Counted from the stretch's first letter, positions 1 through 6,984 are shown. The stretch: DNA of 19,363 bases from CAYTOF01 sp964439435 (GCA_964439435.1 CAYTOF010000041.1:1-19363); one strand, 5' to 3'. Translations and numbers: made by a program. The notes: generated by a model from the letters alone, not told the origin.

Positions 1-30
1 GTCACATGCGCAAGCGCACGTGACGTGCCA

Positions 31-157
31 CCCCTCCGATGGAGGGGAATAAGGGGCGACTGCCCCGTCGCTGCGCGTATGTGCTTTGCACGATTCCCTC
101 ACGAGGGAGGGGAATAAGGGGCGACTACCTCTCCATGGTGGAGGGGAATTAGGGGAT
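31..157. repeat. G-rich palindromic repeats, three copies
   Basis: An identical 21-nt segment lies at 41-61 and 106-126; it starts GGAGGGGAATAAG and ends GGCGACT. A degenerate third copy (GGAGGGGAATTAG) lies at 140-152. Each copy is preceded by a C-rich arm that can fold on the G-rich part: CCCCTCC at 31-37 against GGAGGGG at 41-47 with a 3-nt loop, CCCTC at 96-100 against GAGGG at 103-107, and CTCC at 131-134 against GGAG at 140-143. GGGGC (53-57) can also pair with GCCCC (62-66). This resembles dispersed REP-like intergenic elements, but no family is recognised. Confidence 0.7.
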
Positions 158-175
158 TTGTTTTGATTGGAATTT

Positions 176-212
176 GTGCGGGCGGTTGACTGTTATGGGC
201 TGCCGCCCGCAC
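176..212. other. Perfect 10-bp stem-loop
   Basis: GTGCGGGCGG at 176-185 is exactly complementary to CCGCCCGCAC at 203-212, with a 17-nt loop. No T-run follows on either strand, so a standard intrinsic terminator is not supported. It may be an RNA structure, a protein-binding site or part of the neighbouring repeat element. Confidence 0.6.
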
Positions 213-335
213 GGTTCTATATAGAGGCAATTCAATTTTAACAGCTCAAAAAAGGCAGGAAATTGCACGACAATAAATCTGGTATATTTACACGGCTCTG
301 ATAAGAGTCATATAAAAACATAAGGAGGGAGCAGT

Positions 336-704
336 TTGAGGGGAGAGGAGATTTTGGCGGCGGCGCTGGGATTGATGTTTGAGGCGGATTTTCCTTATGG
401 TGACGGTGCTGCTGTGGACCTTATAAACCATGTGTTGATGGAAAACTTTTATCTGAACGAGCATCTGCGGGAGCATGGCGGCAAGGAGAAATACGGAGAG
501 CTCTCCCGCATTTTCGCGCTTGGGGATGAGCTTGGATTTGAGCCGCGGCTGAACGAGGCGCTGGTGCTGGGGCTGCTTTGCAGGGTCTATGCCGATGAGG
601 ACAACCCCGGGATGCTCTCCATGTACAAGCAGGAGTATGCCGCGGCGCAAAGAGATGCAAGACGGAGCGCAATGTTTTGCGAGGTGGTAAAAGATGAGTA
701 TTGA
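336..704 (+). CDS. Probable phage head-to-tail adaptor-like protein
   Basis: A 122-residue acidic, mostly helical protein starting at TTG 336, chosen because AAGGAGGG at 322-329 sits at correct spacing and no ATG fits. The end (residues about 75-115: NEALVLGLLCRVYADEDNPG, then a Tyr/Ala/Arg helix) resembles the small connector proteins that precede the nozzle gene in podovirus-like tail modules. I know this type by pattern, not from a solved homologue. The stop overlaps the next start by 11 bases, indicating translational coupling with the following virion gene. The product would sit between portal and tail in the assembled particle. The phage setting is well supported; the adaptor role is inferred from size, order and this motif. 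An alternative is a small assembly chaperone. Confidence 0.5.
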   Translation: MRGEEILAAALGLMFEADFPYGDGAAVDLINHVLMENFYLNEHLREHGGKEKYGELSRIFALGDELGFEPRLNEALVLGLLCRVYADEDNPGMLSMYKQEYAAAQRDARRSAMFCEVVKDEY

Positions 705-1158
705 AAGTGCGGCGGTTCCGAGGGGAGCACAGCCGCAAAAGCACGGCACGAAATACGGCAGCTTTCGCGGGGTGGACTTTGCCTCCGAGCCGACCAATAT
801 GGACGCGGCGCGCTCTCCTATGGCGATAAACCTCATGGCCGGGGAGGGCGGCTATCCCGAGAAAAGGCCCGGGTATCGGCCCATTTGGGACATGCTGCAG
901 ATGGTAAGAGGCGGGGAGGGCGGCAATTCAGAGAGCTTTGCGCGGATGCTGGTGGAGATGTATTTTGAGGATCTGAATCTGCCGGCCGAGGTCGCGGAGA
1001 TGATGGTGCCGCCCCTGGTGGCGGCTCTGGAGCATATGTTTTGCGTGCGGAGCATACACAGGTGTATCTTTTCGGGGGTGGAGCACATCCTTGCGGAGAT
1101 AAACGGCATCATGTACCGCATCTTTCCAAAGAGCTACGGGGGAGGTAATGCGTATTGA
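694..1158 (+). CDS. Phage nozzle/stabilisation-type protein, N-terminal part
   Basis: 154 residues. Residues about 20-63 carry the hallmark of large podovirus-type nozzle or DNA-stabilisation proteins (functional analogues of P22 gp10 and T7 gp12): a FRGVDFASEPTNMDAARSP stretch, then NLMAGEGGYPEKRPGYRP. In relatives as I remember them, this segment starts a single long protein that continues with an INGI segment (here near residue 137) and a beta-propeller-like body. Here the frame stops at 1158 inside TTGA, and the rest continues from 1155 in the -1 frame. The piece may therefore be the first half of one broken gene, or a separate coupled gene. ATG 694 overlaps the adaptor gene; there is no strong Shine-Dalgarno, consistent with coupling. 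Residues 70-135 look like an inserted helical stretch. Confidence 0.55.
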   Translation: MSIESAAVPRGAQPQKHGTKYGSFRGVDFASEPTNMDAARSPMAINLMAGEGGYPEKRPGYRPIWDMLQMVRGGEGGNSESFARMLVEMYFEDLNLPAEVAEMMVPPLVAALEHMFCVRSIHRCIFSGVEHILAEINGIMYRIFPKSYGGGNAY

Positions 1159-1335
1159 GCGAGTATGAATTTCCCTTTGCCCTGGGCAAAATCACGGACA
1201 ACGACAGCCCGCCGATGATCGAGGCGGTGATGGACATCTTGGGAGAGGCTCTCTTTGAGATTTTTCAAGGTATGCAGGAGGATGAAGAGGAGTTTCCCTT
1301 TGAAAGCATAGACTGGACAGGGGTGGACTTTGAGC
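1155..1335 (+). CDS. Phage nozzle protein, middle fragment up to the assembly gap
   Basis: Sixty codons from TTG 1155, which overlaps the previous stop as TTGA, with GGAGG at 1141-1145 as a possible ribosome binding site. The fragment is acidic (QEDEEEFPFESIDWTGVDFE just before the gap). It is open to the right because bases 1336-1345 are Ns. The coding sequence after the gap is in a different frame only because the gap length is arbitrary, so this fragment and the one starting at 1346 probably belong to one gene. Alone it has no recognisable domain. The separate start is plausible, but a one-base error between 1149 and 1156 would equally join it to the upstream fragment. Confidence 0.5.
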
Positions 1336-1345
1336 NNNNNNNNNN
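1336..1345. other. Assembly gap (10 Ns)
   Basis: Ten consecutive Ns interrupt the phage nozzle gene. A run of exactly ten is a common placeholder for a scaffold gap of unknown size, so the true number of missing bases, and the reading frame across it, cannot be taken from this sequence. Confidence 0.95.
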
Positions 1346-3018
1346 GGGAGGCCTGCGACAGTGCGGTGGCCATGGTGGAGGAAGCCGAAAAGGAAATAAA
1401 CCCGGCTGTCTCCGTCTTTCTTGCGGGCAAGCTCTGGATACTGAACGGCTATGATCTCTTTATGTATGATGAGGATTATTATCCATACAGCGAATATGAC
1501 TATATGAAGCGGGCGCGGGACTATGCCTATGTGCCGACAACGACCATCGGCATGGATCCAAATACAGGGGGCGGAGACAGCTTTGAGAGTGTCAACCTGC
1601 TATCGGAGTTGCAGATGCTCTCATATATCGGCAACGGTGTGACAAAGACATACAAGGTGGGCTTTCCCATCGCCGGGGTGGAGTATATCAGCGTGGACGA
1701 TGATATATTGCCTTGGAACGCTTTCACTGTCAACACCAACGGCGGGACCATCAGCTTTACAGAGGCGCCGCCAAAGCCCGCGGTCACCGGGAAAGACAAT
1801 GTGAGGATTTGCATATACCGCACGGGTTATGATTTTGACAGTTGCCCCATCAGGGCATGCCGCACCATGGGGCTCTTTGGTCTCGGAGGTGCCGACAGCG
1901 ACAGGATCTTTTTTGCGGGCAATCCGGAGCGGCCCAATGTGGACTGGCACTGCGAGATAGCGGCGCCTGACTTCAACGTGGACCCGACATATATACCGGA
2001 GGACTCTTTTGCCTATGTGGGGGCGGAGACGGGAGCTATCATGGGCTATCACAGGGCGCTTGCCTACCAGCTCATCATCAAGCAGGCAAACGACCAGGAC
2101 GCGGGCATATTTTTGCGTTCGGGCGCGACGGATGCGGAGGGGAGAGCTGTCTTTGGTTTGCGACAGGGCTCAGCCGCTGCGGGGGCCGTGTCGAGGGCGT
2201 GTTTTGCAAATCTCGGGGATGATCCGCTGTTTTTGTCCGCGGAGGGCATCATGGGCATACAGAGCCTGGAGGTCAGCTCCGAGACAAGCGTGCAGAACCG
2301 CAGCTATTTTATAAACCCGCGGCTATTGAAAGAGGCGGGGCTTGCAAGGGCCTGCGCCGCATCTTGGCGGGGGAAATATGTGCTCTGCATCAACAACAGG
2401 GCCTATGTGCTGGACGGCAGCCAGTTTCGGCAGATGGATCCGCGGAGCGGGTCAAATGCCGTGTATGAGGCATATTTTTGGGACAACATCCCGGCAACGT
2501 GCCTGTGTGAGGCGGACGGTGTGCTCTACTTTGGCACCAGGGACGGCAAGCTGTGCCGCTTTTCCGACGATCTGGCACCGCCGGAACGATTTTTGGACAA
2601 TGGCGCCGCCATCGATGCGCTCTGGACATCCAAGGCAGACGATGACGGGGATTTTTCCAGGTACAAGTCCACGGTCAAAAACGGCTGCCATGTGCTCATA
2701 AAGCCCGGGCAGAAGGGGAGTGCGAAGCTCTATTTTCTCACCCAGGCCAATGCGGGAGAGCTGCCCGGGGATTTGCCGGGTGAGAGCGAGCTGCTTTGCT
2801 ATGAGAGCCGCGGGGCGGCCATATCACTGCCTGCGGGGCGCAAGGTGAAGAAATACACGACTTTGCAGATTGCCTTTCGCAACAACGAGGCGGGGGAGGG
2901 CTTTGCCCTGGGGGCCGTGATAAAGAACTATATCTACGGCGGCACCGTCAAGGCGCGGAGAAGGTCTGTTGTTGGTGGCGGTGTGGGAGATGAGTGGCTC
3001 ATAGAGGAGGGGGTTTGA
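1346..3018 (+). CDS. Phage nozzle/stabilisation-type protein, C-terminal body
   Basis: About 557 codons open from the gap to a TGA at 3016-3018. It matches the body of phage nozzle-type proteins found in Clostridia prophages: a short VFLAGKLWILNGYDLFMY segment, then VPTTTIGMDPNTGGG and NLL, a beta-sandwich-like part (about 1600-1820), then a propeller-like stretch with GLFGLGGADSDRIFFAGNPE, LFLSAEGIMGI, RSYFINPRLL, GKYVLCINNRAYVLDG, YEAYFWDNIPA and VLYFGTRDGKLCRF. In P22 and T7 the analogous gp10 and gp12 form the tail channel below the adaptor. No tape-measure or tail-tube gene is visible nearby, which favours a short-tailed virion. The N-terminus is missing because of the gap; any start called near 1330 would lie across the Ns. 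Family by remembered motifs; role inferred. Confidence 0.6.
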
Positions 3019-3024
3019 AGTAAA

Positions 3025-3627
3025 GTGGCGAAATACAACCGTATAAACGACAAAAACAAGGTCATAGACATAGCGAGCATCATCAAAAACGCAAATCACC
3101 CGCCCGCGCTGCTAAACGAGATGTTCAACGTGTCCGTGCGCAATGTGATCCGCAATGTGATAAACGAGCTCATTGCGGGCACGGAAAGCGGCCTGGAAAT
3201 GAAAATCGACAAGGCCTTTGCGGCGGTTTCGGGCAATTTTGCGGCGATGGGAGCGGGCGGTAGCCTGGAGGACAGCGGTTTTAACCCGCAGGACTTTGAA
3301 AAGGCGGGTGCCTTTCGGCTGGAGGGGGTCGAGGTGATGGCGGAGGTTGTAGGGCAATACACGGACACGGAGCTTCTCGGCCTGTGCCCCGGAGCCGCCA
3401 TCATAGTGCAACAGTATGCCACTTTGGAGGATGATAGCTCTATCGCAAGCGACGGCGGAGAAAATGGCGCGGGGGAAAATGAAGAACCGGGAGAGATTGA
3501 AGCTGCCCCGCGGGCGCTGTATGGCCTCTGCCTTGAAGCGGATGTGCTGCGCATCTTTTGGGACAGGGAGGTTTCGGAGGGGTTTTGTGCGCAGCTTTAC
3601 GTATTGTATAAAAACATAGAACTTTGA
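3025..3627 (+). CDS. Phage late-operon protein of unknown function
   Basis: 200 residues from GTG 3025, seven bases after the nozzle stop; the G-rich tail of the previous gene (GAGGAGGGGG, 3004-3013) can serve as ribosome binding site. I do not recognise the family. Residues 1-65 are a mixed helical stretch (KYNRINDKNKVIDIASIIKN near the start), residues 70-95 are Gly/Ala-rich, residues 100-138 look like beta strands, and an acidic low-complexity patch (about 142-160: Gly, Glu, Asn) precedes a final strand-rich segment. Tight packing between a tail protein and the holin suggests a small virion or tail-associated protein such as a plug, needle or fibre-attachment factor, but that is only positional inference. 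There are no transmembrane segments or signal peptide. Confidence 0.55.
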   Translation: MAKYNRINDKNKVIDIASIIKNANHPPALLNEMFNVSVRNVIRNVINELIAGTESGLEMKIDKAFAAVSGNFAAMGAGGSLEDSGFNPQDFEKAGAFRLEGVEVMAEVVGQYTDTELLGLCPGAAIIVQQYATLEDDSSIASDGGENGAGENEEPGEIEAAPRALYGLCLEADVLRIFWDREVSEGFCAQLYVLYKNIEL

Positions 3628-3639
3628 AAGGAGAAAAAT

Positions 3640-4125
3640 ATGTCAAAGGAAACAATGATAAAGGCGGCGGTGAGTGCGGGAGGGCTATCGCTCTTTGCGG
3701 CTGTCGGGGACATAATGGGGCGGGTGCCGGGGCTACATCTGGCGCTGGCGGTGCTCATGCTCCTGGACTACGCCACGGGGGTGGCAAAGGCCTGGCGCTC
3801 AGGGACGGTCTCCAGCAGGGTCGGCATCGACGGCATCCTGCGCAAGGCCTGCTATATCGTGGTGATCGCCCTCGGCCTTGCGCTGGACTATCTCACCACA
3901 ACCATAGCCGGGAGTGCCGGCATGGCGGGCTTTGTCTCGGCTTATATGACGGCGGTGGTGGCACTGTGGCTCTGCGCCAACGAGGGCATCAGCATACTGG
4001 AAAATCTGTCCGCCCTCGGCGTGCCCTTTCCCTCCTTCATCAAAACGGCCTTTTTAAAGGCGCGGGAGAGTGCGGAGAAGGCGGGCGAGGAGAGGGCAAA
4101 GGAGGATGGGCATGACGGGAACTGA
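3640..4125 (+). CDS. Phage holin (toxin-secretion/phage-lysis holin family)
   Basis: 161 residues from ATG 3640 with GAAAGGAG just upstream. Three to four hydrophobic segments are visible (about residues 12-28, 32-47, 66-88 and 95-115). The family signature is clear: LLDYATGVAKAW, then SSRVGIDGILRKACY, then NEGISILENLSALGVPFP, ending in a charged tail rich in Lys and Glu. Members, including TcdE of Clostridioides difficile, make membrane lesions that release endolysin or toxins. The gene runs directly into the endolysin gene with about 14 bases of overlap, the usual lysis cassette layout. Length is typical of the family. It acts in the cytoplasmic membrane. Confidence 0.9.
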   Translation: MSKETMIKAAVSAGGLSLFAAVGDIMGRVPGLHLALAVLMLLDYATGVAKAWRSGTVSSRVGIDGILRKACYIVVIALGLALDYLTTTIAGSAGMAGFVSAYMTAVVALWLCANEGISILENLSALGVPFPSFIKTAFLKARESAEKAGEERAKEDGHDGN

Positions 4126-4672
4126 ACTGGCGAGACTCTGCAAAACCCAGGAGGGTGCGGCCTATATCTGGGGCGGCCTTGGGCATCGGATCACCCAGGG
4201 GCACATAGACAAGCTTTCCGCCCTCTATCCCAAGGTTTTCACAAAGGAATACCGCGAAAAGTGCCAAAAAAACATAGGCAAGCTCGGTTATGACTGTGTG
4301 GGGCTGGCAAAGCACTTTCTCTGGGGCAATGCGGGGGATGGCATCCTGCGGCACTACGAAGCGGCAACGGATGTCGGGGCGGATGCTCTCTACAATTTTT
4401 GCGTGGAAAAGGGCAAAATCTCGGCGCTGCCCGAGCTTGAAGGCCTGCTTTTGCACAGAAGCGGTCATGTCGGCATATATCTCGGGGGTGGAGAGCTTGT
4501 GGAGGCGCGAGGGATCGATCACGGTGTGGTGATCTCAAAGCTTCCCGCGCGGGACTTTCAAAACTGGGGCAAGCTCCTCGGCGTGGAGTATAGAATGGGG
4601 GGCGGAGAGCTTTCCGTCTCGGAGGTGGCCCTGCTGCTGAAAACACATGGCATAAAGTCCATCAGGCTGTGA
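4112..4672 (+). CDS. Phage endolysin, NlpC/P60-type cysteine peptidase
   Basis: 186 residues from ATG 4112, chosen because AAAGGAGG (4098-4105) is six bases upstream; ATG 4106 abuts that site and the longer frame from 4070 lies inside the holin gene. Catalytic features of the NlpC/P60 fold are visible: Cys62 in LGYDCVGLAKHF and His119 in HRSGHVGIYLGGGELVEA. An early YIWGG (residues 18-22) is also typical. Such enzymes cut peptide stems of peptidoglycan, usually gamma-D-Glu-to-diamino-acid bonds. No signal peptide is present, so export would depend on the overlapping holin. There is no distinct wall-binding repeat; only about 25 residues follow the catalytic core (SVSEVALLLKTHGIKSIRL), so this is a single-domain enzyme or has a very short targeting tail. 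Confidence 0.85.
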   Translation: MTGTELARLCKTQEGAAYIWGGLGHRITQGHIDKLSALYPKVFTKEYREKCQKNIGKLGYDCVGLAKHFLWGNAGDGILRHYEAATDVGADALYNFCVEKGKISALPELEGLLLHRSGHVGIYLGGGELVEARGIDHGVVISKLPARDFQNWGKLLGVEYRMGGGELSVSEVALLLKTHGIKSIRL

Positions 4673-4703
4673 GGGTTTTGGATTGAAAAGGAGAGGGGAG
4701 TTT

Positions 4704-5777
4704 ATGGCGGAGGTAATATACTACGACAAAGAGGGCAACGCAAAAACAGGCTATGAGAAAAACGGCATCACCTATCAGGACGACAAGGGCACAAAGCGGG
4801 TGGAAAACGGCTCCCTTGTGAAAAACGGCGGCAATATGTATGTGATGACGGATTCGGGCGGCATACTCTATTCGGATTTTTTGACAAGCGGCACAAAGCA
4901 ACCGCAGGGGCTCATCGGGGACTATCAGGCGGCCCTTTCAAATGCCGCGCAGATGCGTACGGAGAGCGCGCTTGCGGATCTGGAGGCACACCTGCCCGAG
5001 ATCACAAGGGCATACGACGTTGCGGCCAGGGGCGCCAATGTGCAGCACGAACAAATCTTGCGCGCCCTTGCAAATCAACTGGCCGCCACAGGGCTCTATA
5101 ACTCGGGGTATTCAGATACGGAGATTTCAAGGCAGGCCGCGGCTCTGGGCCAAAGCCTTTCGGGGATAGAGACGGCGCGCCTTGGGGCCTATGAGGACAT
5201 CGAGCGGCAAAAGGCTGCCGCAAGGCTCGGAGGGCAGGGGGAGCTTGCGGAGATTGCGGCCATGGCGGCGCAGCTGGGGCTTTCGCAGTACAACGCCGAC
5301 AGGGCTTTTGACTATCAAAGGGAACGGGATAGCGCTGCAGATCAAAAGTGGGAGCGGGAGCTTGCCCTGCGCGCGGGGAATTTGCAAGGGGGGAAAACCG
5401 CCGTCGGCACGAAAGGGGTGGCAGACCCGTTGGAGGTGGAAAACGGCGTGCAGGTGGCCCGCAAGTTCATCGGCATGTACGGAAACACTCTCAGTGCGGA
5501 CAGGGCGCTGGAGATGATGCGCTCTGAGCGGGATTATCTTGTGGAAAAGCTTGGGGAGGGCGGATACAATGCCTATGTGGAGACAGTGCTTGCAAACTAT
5601 CCCGGCATGAGCGCCGCGGGCAATGCCACCATCGGTGGTACGGCGAGCGGTGGCGGTACGGCGAAGGGCAGCGGAAAGGACACGCCCGAGGCACTCTATG
5701 AGCTGGTCTTTGGCGCAAAGAGCGCCGCAAGGTTTCAAAAAAACGGCAGGCTTGGGCTATCTATAAGCTGCTCCTAG
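4704..5777 (+). CDS. Probable phage virion protein, C-terminus in the -1 frame
   Basis: 357 residues from ATG 4704 (AAAGGAGAGGGGA upstream). The N-terminus is strand-like and polar (YYDKEGNAKTGYEKNGITYQ). Residues about 75-200 form long Ala/Gln/Leu-rich helices, probably coiled, including a GLYNSGYSDTEISRQAAALGQ segment that recurs, as I recall, in virion proteins of Clostridia phages. A Gly/Ser/Thr linker follows (about 310-325). In the annotated frame the protein ends 11 codons after the heptamer A AAA AAC (5738-5744), in an unconvincing tail. In the -1 frame, translation runs on from CGG 5744 to TGA 5840-5842 with a coherent ending: AWAIYKLLLDADMPPSEKVR, then FANMAGLIWW. So the original product likely ended at 5842. 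Position after the lysis genes and before the module's end suggests an internal or ejection protein, but function is unproven. Confidence 0.6.
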   Translation: MAEVIYYDKEGNAKTGYEKNGITYQDDKGTKRVENGSLVKNGGNMYVMTDSGGILYSDFLTSGTKQPQGLIGDYQAALSNAAQMRTESALADLEAHLPEITRAYDVAARGANVQHEQILRALANQLAATGLYNSGYSDTEISRQAAALGQSLSGIETARLGAYEDIERQKAAARLGGQGELAEIAAMAAQLGLSQYNADRAFDYQRERDSAADQKWERELALRAGNLQGGKTAVGTKGVADPLEVENGVQVARKFIGMYGNTLSADRALEMMRSERDYLVEKLGEGGYNAYVETVLANYPGMSAAGNATIGGTASGGGTAKGSGKDTPEALYELVFGAKSAARFQKNGRLGLSISCS

Positions 5778-5842
5778 ATGCGGACATGCCGCCCTCGGAA
5801 AAGGTGCGCTTTGCCAATATGGCAGGGCTCATATGGTGGTGA
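5738..5842 (+). other. A AAA AAC heptamer and -1 frame extension
   Basis: The zero-frame codons at this point are CAA AAA AAC, so the heptamer A AAA AAC (5738-5744) is in the exact phase needed for -1 slippage. The -1 frame is open from 5744 to the TGA at 5840-5842 and encodes about 32 residues that look like a natural protein end. By eye, only a weak 5-bp stem (GGCTT at 5749-5753 with AAGCT at 5768-5772) follows. Programmed frameshifting, a lost base in a seven-A run, or a sequencing error would all give this pattern. Confidence 0.6.
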
Positions 5843-5890
5843 AAAAGGCCCTGCTTTGCATGAAAAACGGCAAAGAAGGAGGGGAATAAG

Positions 5891-6028
5891 ATGCTCATAT
5901 TGCGGGCGATCGAAGTGTGCAGTATGAACGTCCGTTTTTATTTTGGTCGGCTGGCATCCTCATTATCTGCTCTTTCTTTCACACAAAGTTTAGATTTGTA
6001 TAGAGAGGGGGCGCTTGATGTGGTATAA
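5891..6028 (+). CDS. Possible 45-residue small ORF, weak
   Basis: ATG 5891 follows a strong ribosome binding site (GAAGGAGGGG, 5875-5884) and opens a 45-codon frame ending at TAA 6026-6028. The peptide (begins MLILRAIEVCSMNVRFYFGR) matches nothing I know and has no clear domain, signal or membrane segment. It overlaps the extended -10 proposed for the next gene. It could be a small phage protein, the remnant of a longer gene, or chance. The good Shine-Dalgarno is the only real support. Confidence 0.2.
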   Translation: MLILRAIEVCSMNVRFYFGRLASSLSALSFTQSLDLYREGALDVV

Positions 6029-6029
6029 T
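6021..6029 (+). promoter_or_regulatory. Extended -10 promoter
   Basis: TGGTATAAT at 6021-6029 is a perfect extended -10 (TG, one base, TATAAT). No good -35 lies 16-18 bases upstream, which extended -10 promoters can tolerate. A start about 7 bases downstream would give a leader of roughly 30 bases before ATG 6069. This argues that the next gene is transcribed separately from the phage late operon and that its start is 6069 rather than the TTG at 6015 or ATG at 6018, which overlap the promoter. Confidence 0.55.
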
Positions 6030-6068
6030 ATCGGACATAGAGATTATGTTCCGTGTTGGGAGGAAAAA

Positions 6069-6800
6069 ATGTTGATGGATTTAAAGTCCTTGCCGCTTGA
6101 GGGTGCTGCGGGATTCAAAAGCTTTAAAGCTGAATTTCTGAGCAAAATAGATGAGATAAACAAGCTTGAGAGTGAGCCTTTGAAATTTGCGGGGTTTTTT
6201 TCGCTGGTTCGGGCCCTTGCCGCTGACTATGGAGACAAAACCCTGTGCGATAAGCGAAGGGCATTTACATATTTTCTGTTCCAATTTGCAGACAGCTCAA
6301 AATCTCTCTCAAAGGTCGACCCTGTGACACTTTTTTATGAGCTGCAAAGCACGCTTTCGGGATATCTTGACCTGGATATGCTAAACCCCGAAAAAATCTA
6401 TGGGGTGGATGAAATGGCTGCCTTTGGCATAGTGACGAAGGTCGAAGAGTATTTTGAAAGCCGAGATCTGCCAAACAAAACAAAAGACTTTTATCTGAAG
6501 CGGCACACATATGCCGATTTGATCTATACAAAAGCTCAAAACATCGGCCTTGCCCTGCTCTTTGGCACGGACAAGGCCGCAGACAAGAGCGCCGAGCCCT
6601 ATTATTTTGCGCAGAGACATATAGATGAGAGCGGCAAAGAGAGTGTGGTGTGGCAGCTTTGTATCCCTGCGGCTTTTCTCGAAAAAGTGTTGTGGGAGGC
6701 CTTGGAAAACTACCTGGAGCACTGTAAAGCAAACAACATTACACCGTATGCGGAGGGAAAAAGGGAGCAGAAACTTGCCCTTGCGTGGTATGAGGGCTGA
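6069..6800 (+). CDS. Hypothetical protein, unrecognised
   Basis: 243 residues from ATG 6069, chosen because GGGAGG (6058-6063) and the extended -10 at 6021-6029 fit it; a longer form from 6018 would place the promoter inside the gene. The protein is soluble and mixed helical, with LSKIDEINKLESEPLKFAGF near the start, an FTYFLFQF core near residue 72, a FESRDLPNKTKDFYLKR region near 135-150, and a C-terminal AAFLEKVLWEALENYLEHCK helix near residue 210. There are no transmembrane segments, signal peptide, zinc ligands or nuclease motifs that I can name. It sits between the phage module and a host-like transporter operon, with its own promoter, so it could be phage cargo or an ordinary chromosomal gene. 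Base composition is slightly more A/T-rich than the phage genes. I assign no function. Confidence 0.6.
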   Translation: MLMDLKSLPLEGAAGFKSFKAEFLSKIDEINKLESEPLKFAGFFSLVRALAADYGDKTLCDKRRAFTYFLFQFADSSKSLSKVDPVTLFYELQSTLSGYLDLDMLNPEKIYGVDEMAAFGIVTKVEEYFESRDLPNKTKDFYLKRHTYADLIYTKAQNIGLALLFGTDKAADKSAEPYYFAQRHIDESGKESVVWQLCIPAAFLEKVLWEALENYLEHCKANNITPYAEGKREQKLALAWYEG

Positions 6801-6984
6801 AGCAAACTCCGGAAACACAGATAGATGCAATATATAGACAACAACAAAACCGGACGACCGCTTCCGCTCCTATGCCCCTCTGAAATACATACAATCCATA
6901 CAATATAAACCATGCAAAACCCAAGTGTTAGAAAACATAAATCGGCACAAATAATAATACACCTGTCTTATATGGGGGATAAAT

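Larger units (their letters stand above)
1..335. other. Structured non-coding region upstream of the phage genes
   Basis: I see no convincing gene here; the reverse-strand ORF that reaches in from 836 is antisense to two better-supported genes. The stretch holds an imperfect palindrome at 1-24 (arms GTCACATGCGC and GCGCACGTGAC, one mismatch), G-rich repeats at 31-157, a perfect 10-bp stem at 176-212, and an A/T-rich lead-in to the first gene. A weak promoter-like pair (TTGCAC at 263-268, TATTTA at 285-290) is too poor to call. Confidence 0.6.

Noticed and set aside
1..157. CRISPR array
   Set aside because: Only three copies, unequal spacing, one copy degenerate, and hairpins made with flanking C-rich arms; there are no regular spacers and no cas genes.
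288..836. 182-codon reverse-strand ORF
   Set aside because: Antisense to the adaptor and nozzle genes, which have ribosome binding sites, overlapping coupled ends and recognisable protein motifs; the reverse product looks random.
5833..5889. 18-codon ORF (ATG 5833) overlapping the -1 stop of the virion gene
   Set aside because: Too short, no ribosome binding site of its own, and its codons overlap the end of the extended virion frame.
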